From the NCBI GenBank assembly GCA_018665505.1, contig JABJCS010000857.1, forward strand, positions 1 through 7,788: a stretch of DNA of 7,788 bases. Reading direction: 5' to 3'. Below, one piece after another: positions 6,688 to 7,788 of the stretch. The number at the start of each line of letters is the position of its first letter. Positions within the stretch are counted from its first letter, which is position 1. Source of the stretch: Alphaproteobacteria bacterium (lineage in GTDB: Bacteria; Pseudomonadota; Alphaproteobacteria; UBA8366). The notes under the pieces are model-generated. The model saw only the letters and a list, made by a program, of their open reading frames with translations, was not told where the DNA came from and did no database searches. Made by a program: the position numbers and the translations under genes.

Positions 6688-6743
6688 ATCGCATTCAAAC
6701 CAATTTCGACGAACAACATTTATCTTAAGAAGAGGACATCACC
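6688..6743 (+). promoter_or_regulatory. AT-rich leader in front of atpE, possible translational enhancer
   Basis: This 56 bp gap has 21 G/C bases (37.5%), far below the surrounding GC-rich genes, and I see no stable stem in it. It ends with AGAGGA (6731-6736), 7 nt before the atpE ATG. In E. coli an AU-rich stretch in the same atpB-atpE gap raises translation of subunit c, which is needed in about ten or more copies per enzyme. The same role here is inference from position and composition. Confidence 0.45.
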
Positions 6744-6968
6744 ATGGAAGTAGAAGCTGCAAAAGTCATCGGCGCCGGCCTTGCCGTTATCGGCATGATC
6801 GGTTCGGGAATCGGTATCGGTAGCGTTTTCTCATCGTTCATTATCGCGGTTGGCCGCAACCCCGCCGCCCGCGGCGAGGTTTTCACGATGACGATGCTCG
6901 GTTTCGCGCTGGTGGAAGCCATCGCGCTCTTCGCGCTCGTTATTTCGCTTCTCATTCTGTTCGGTTAA
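6744..6968 (+). CDS. atpE: F0F1 ATP synthase subunit c (c-ring proteolipid)
   Basis: Subunit c forms the rotating ring that carries protons across the membrane. The 74-aa product is a hairpin of two membrane helices (about 8-33 and 48-72), joined by the polar loop RNPAARGE whose Arg38-Asn39-Pro40 contacts F1 gamma and epsilon. Helix 1 carries the glycine motif GSGIGIG (20-26), which sets helix packing and affects ring size. Helix 2 has the ion-binding carboxylate Glu58 in GFALVEAIALFALV. Ala follows the Glu where sodium-type rings usually have Ser or Thr, and there is no helix-1 Gln at the expected site, so a proton-driven ring is expected. The ribosome-binding site AGAGGA is well placed. The gene is preceded by an AT-rich leader and followed 4 nt after its stop by a hairpin. 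Confidence 0.98.
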   Translation: MEVEAAKVIGAGLAVIGMIGSGIGIGSVFSSFIIAVGRNPAARGEVFTMTMLGFALVEAIALFALVISLLILFG

Positions 6969-6971
6969 GCA

Positions 6972-6984
6972 CGGGCAACGCCCG
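6972..6984 (+). repeat. Hairpin A just after the atpE stop codon
   Basis: CGGGC, loop AAC, GCCCG give a perfect 5 bp GC-only stem beginning 4 nt after the atpE TAA. It shares bases 6981-6984 with hairpin B, so only one can form at a time. It may protect the atpE 3' end. There is no T tract, so it is not an intrinsic terminator. Confidence 0.5.
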
Positions 6985-6994
6985 GTAGTCCGGG
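6981..6994 (+). promoter_or_regulatory. Hairpin B that would cover the atpF' ribosome-binding site
   Basis: CCCGG, loop TAGT, CCGGG form a perfect 5 bp stem. Its 3' arm contains the first three bases of GGGAG (6992-6996), the Shine-Dalgarno 7 nt before the atpF' ATG. Formation would limit atpF' initiation. Hairpin A upstream uses the same CCCG and would free the site. The stems are seen directly; a switching role is inference. Confidence 0.4.
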
Positions 6995-7003
6995 AGTAGG
7001 CGC

Positions 7004-7495
7004 ATGCCACAGCTCGACTTATCGACCTTCCCACCGCAGTTAGCTTGGCTGCTGATCACCTTCGTGGCGCTTTATCTTGTCGTCTGGAAGGTGGCCATGC
7101 CGCGAATCGTCGACATACGCGATTCACGTCAGCAGCGGATCGAGGACGACCTCGGGAAAGCGGAAACGCTTCGCAAGGAAGCCGAAACCGTGTTGGCGGC
7201 GTTGGAGAAATCCCACGCCGATGCGGCGGCGGAAGCCCAAGGCATCCACCGCGACACGGCCCAATCCATCGCCGAGGCTCGAGCCAAACTGCAGGATGAA
7301 ACTGCAGCTCGGCTCTCCGAGGAAACCCAGGCTGCTGAAGGCCGAATCGCGCAAGAACAAGCCGCCGCCCAGGGAACGATCCCCGAAGTGGCCGGTGACG
7401 TGACCCGCGCCGCGGTCCAGCGCTTGATTGGGGCGGAAATAGCCGAAGCCGATGCTAAGAATGCCGTCGAAGCGGCGATGCAGGGAGGTGCCTGA
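7004..7495 (+). CDS. atpF': F0F1 ATP synthase subunit b' (peripheral stalk)
   Basis: Subunit b' pairs with b to form the peripheral stalk that holds F1 against F0 during rotation. The 163-aa product starts with MPQLDLSTFPPQLAWLLITF, a form I recognise as typical of alphaproteobacterial b'. It has one membrane helix (about 11-31), then PRIVDIRDSRQQRI, and then a long Ala/Glu/Lys-rich amphipathic helix (about 40-135) with no transmembrane segment. The b' rather than b assignment rests on the N-terminal motif and on a second b-type gene starting 2 nt downstream. The gene is also named atpG or atpX in related species. GGGAG (6992-6996) is the ribosome-binding site and can be paired into hairpin B. 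Length is normal and no defect is seen. Confidence 0.95.
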   Translation: MPQLDLSTFPPQLAWLLITFVALYLVVWKVAMPRIVDIRDSRQQRIEDDLGKAETLRKEAETVLAALEKSHADAAAEAQGIHRDTAQSIAEARAKLQDETAARLSEETQAAEGRIAQEQAAAQGTIPEVAGDVTRAAVQRLIGAEIAEADAKNAVEAAMQGGA

Positions 7496-7497
7496 TC

Positions 7498-7788
7498 ATG
7501 GATGCATTGATCCACGATCCCACTTTCTGGGTTGCGATTGCTTTTGTGCTATTTGTGATCGCCGTCTTCAAACCGATCCGAGGCGCTATGCTCGGTGGAT
7601 TGGACACGAAGATCGCAGAAATTCGGCAAGAAGTCGAAGAGGCCGAGAAATTGTGCGAAGAAGCGCAAAGCTTGCTGGCGAACTATCAACGCCAACAGCG
7701 CCAAGCCTTGCAGGATGCGGAAAACATTGTCATCCGCGCACGCGAGGAAGCGGAACGCCATCGGGCCGACGGCGAAGAAGCAATGAAG
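7498..7788 (+). CDS. atpF: F0F1 ATP synthase subunit b, N-terminal part (gene continues beyond the right edge)
   Basis: Subunit b is the partner of b' in the peripheral stalk. The 97 codons present are open to the window end. The start HDPTFWVAIAFVLFVIAVFKPI (residues 6-27) holds the single membrane helix (about 9-25) and the Lys-Pro that ends it, a common pattern in alphaproteobacterial subunit b. After it come LDTKIAEIRQEVEEAEKL and a charged helical stretch of the dimerisation region. The delta-subunit-binding C-terminus is missing because of the edge. The ATG at 7498 lies 2 nt after the atpF' stop, with GGGAGG (7483-7488) 9 nt upstream inside atpF', so translational coupling is likely. 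Confidence 0.95.
   Translation, partial: MDALIHDPTFWVAIAFVLFVIAVFKPIRGAMLGGLDTKIAEIRQEVEEAEKLCEEAQSLLANYQRQQRQALQDAENIVIRAREEAERHRADGEEAMK

Noticed and set aside
1..7788. A hidden defence system, mobile element or CRISPR array.
   Set aside because: Every gene is a recognised housekeeping family in expected order. I found no repeats of array type, no transposase or integrase, and no composition break apart from short intergenic gaps.

Overview
This 7.8 kb window is an ordinary, well-packed chromosomal segment, almost certainly from an alphaproteobacterium and probably of a Rhodospirillales-like lineage. Three things point there. The F0 genes run atpI-atpB-atpE-atpF'-atpF, with paired b' and b subunits. 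The neighbourhood mutY / DUF721 (DciA) / DsbA-like / smc matches what I know of that class. The SMC protein has the class-type, strongly reduced hinge. The placement below class level is inference.

Layout. Positions 633 to 1 (minus strand) hold the N-terminal 211 codons of mutY, a base-excision-repair glycosylase that runs off the left edge. Only 39 bp separate it from a divergent plus-strand gene at 673-1218, a DUF721/DciA-type protein that starts with TTG. A probable promoter at 1232-1261 leads into a secreted DsbA-like thioredoxin-fold protein (1332-1937, GTG start). After 42 bp comes a full-length smc (1980-5441, GTG start), which encodes the chromosome-condensation ATPase. A 136 bp gap (5442-5577) holds a GC-rich inverted repeat and a good sigma70-type promoter. 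From there the F0 operon reads rightwards: atpI (5578-5940), atpB (5950-6687), atpE (6744-6968), atpF' (7004-7495) and the first 97 codons of atpF (7498 to the right edge). No intergenic stretch exceeds 300 bp.

How the genes work together. The left half is genome maintenance (MutY, DciA-like helicase loader, SMC) with a periplasmic thiol oxidoreductase embedded in it. The right half builds the proton-conducting F0 sector: AtpI as assembly helper, subunit a with its essential arginine, the c-ring subunit with its ion-binding glutamate, and the b/b' peripheral stalk. In alphaproteobacteria the F1 genes (atpHAGDC) are normally at another locus, which fits an F0-only cluster here, but the right edge cuts the operon before this can be seen.

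I see no mobile element, CRISPR array, tRNA or rRNA gene, and no undescribed multi-gene system. The most interesting signals are small and regulatory. Two mutually exclusive hairpins lie between atpE and atpF', one of which would bury the atpF' ribosome-binding site. There is an AT-rich leader in front of atpE, and overlapping divergent -10 elements between mutY and the DciA gene.
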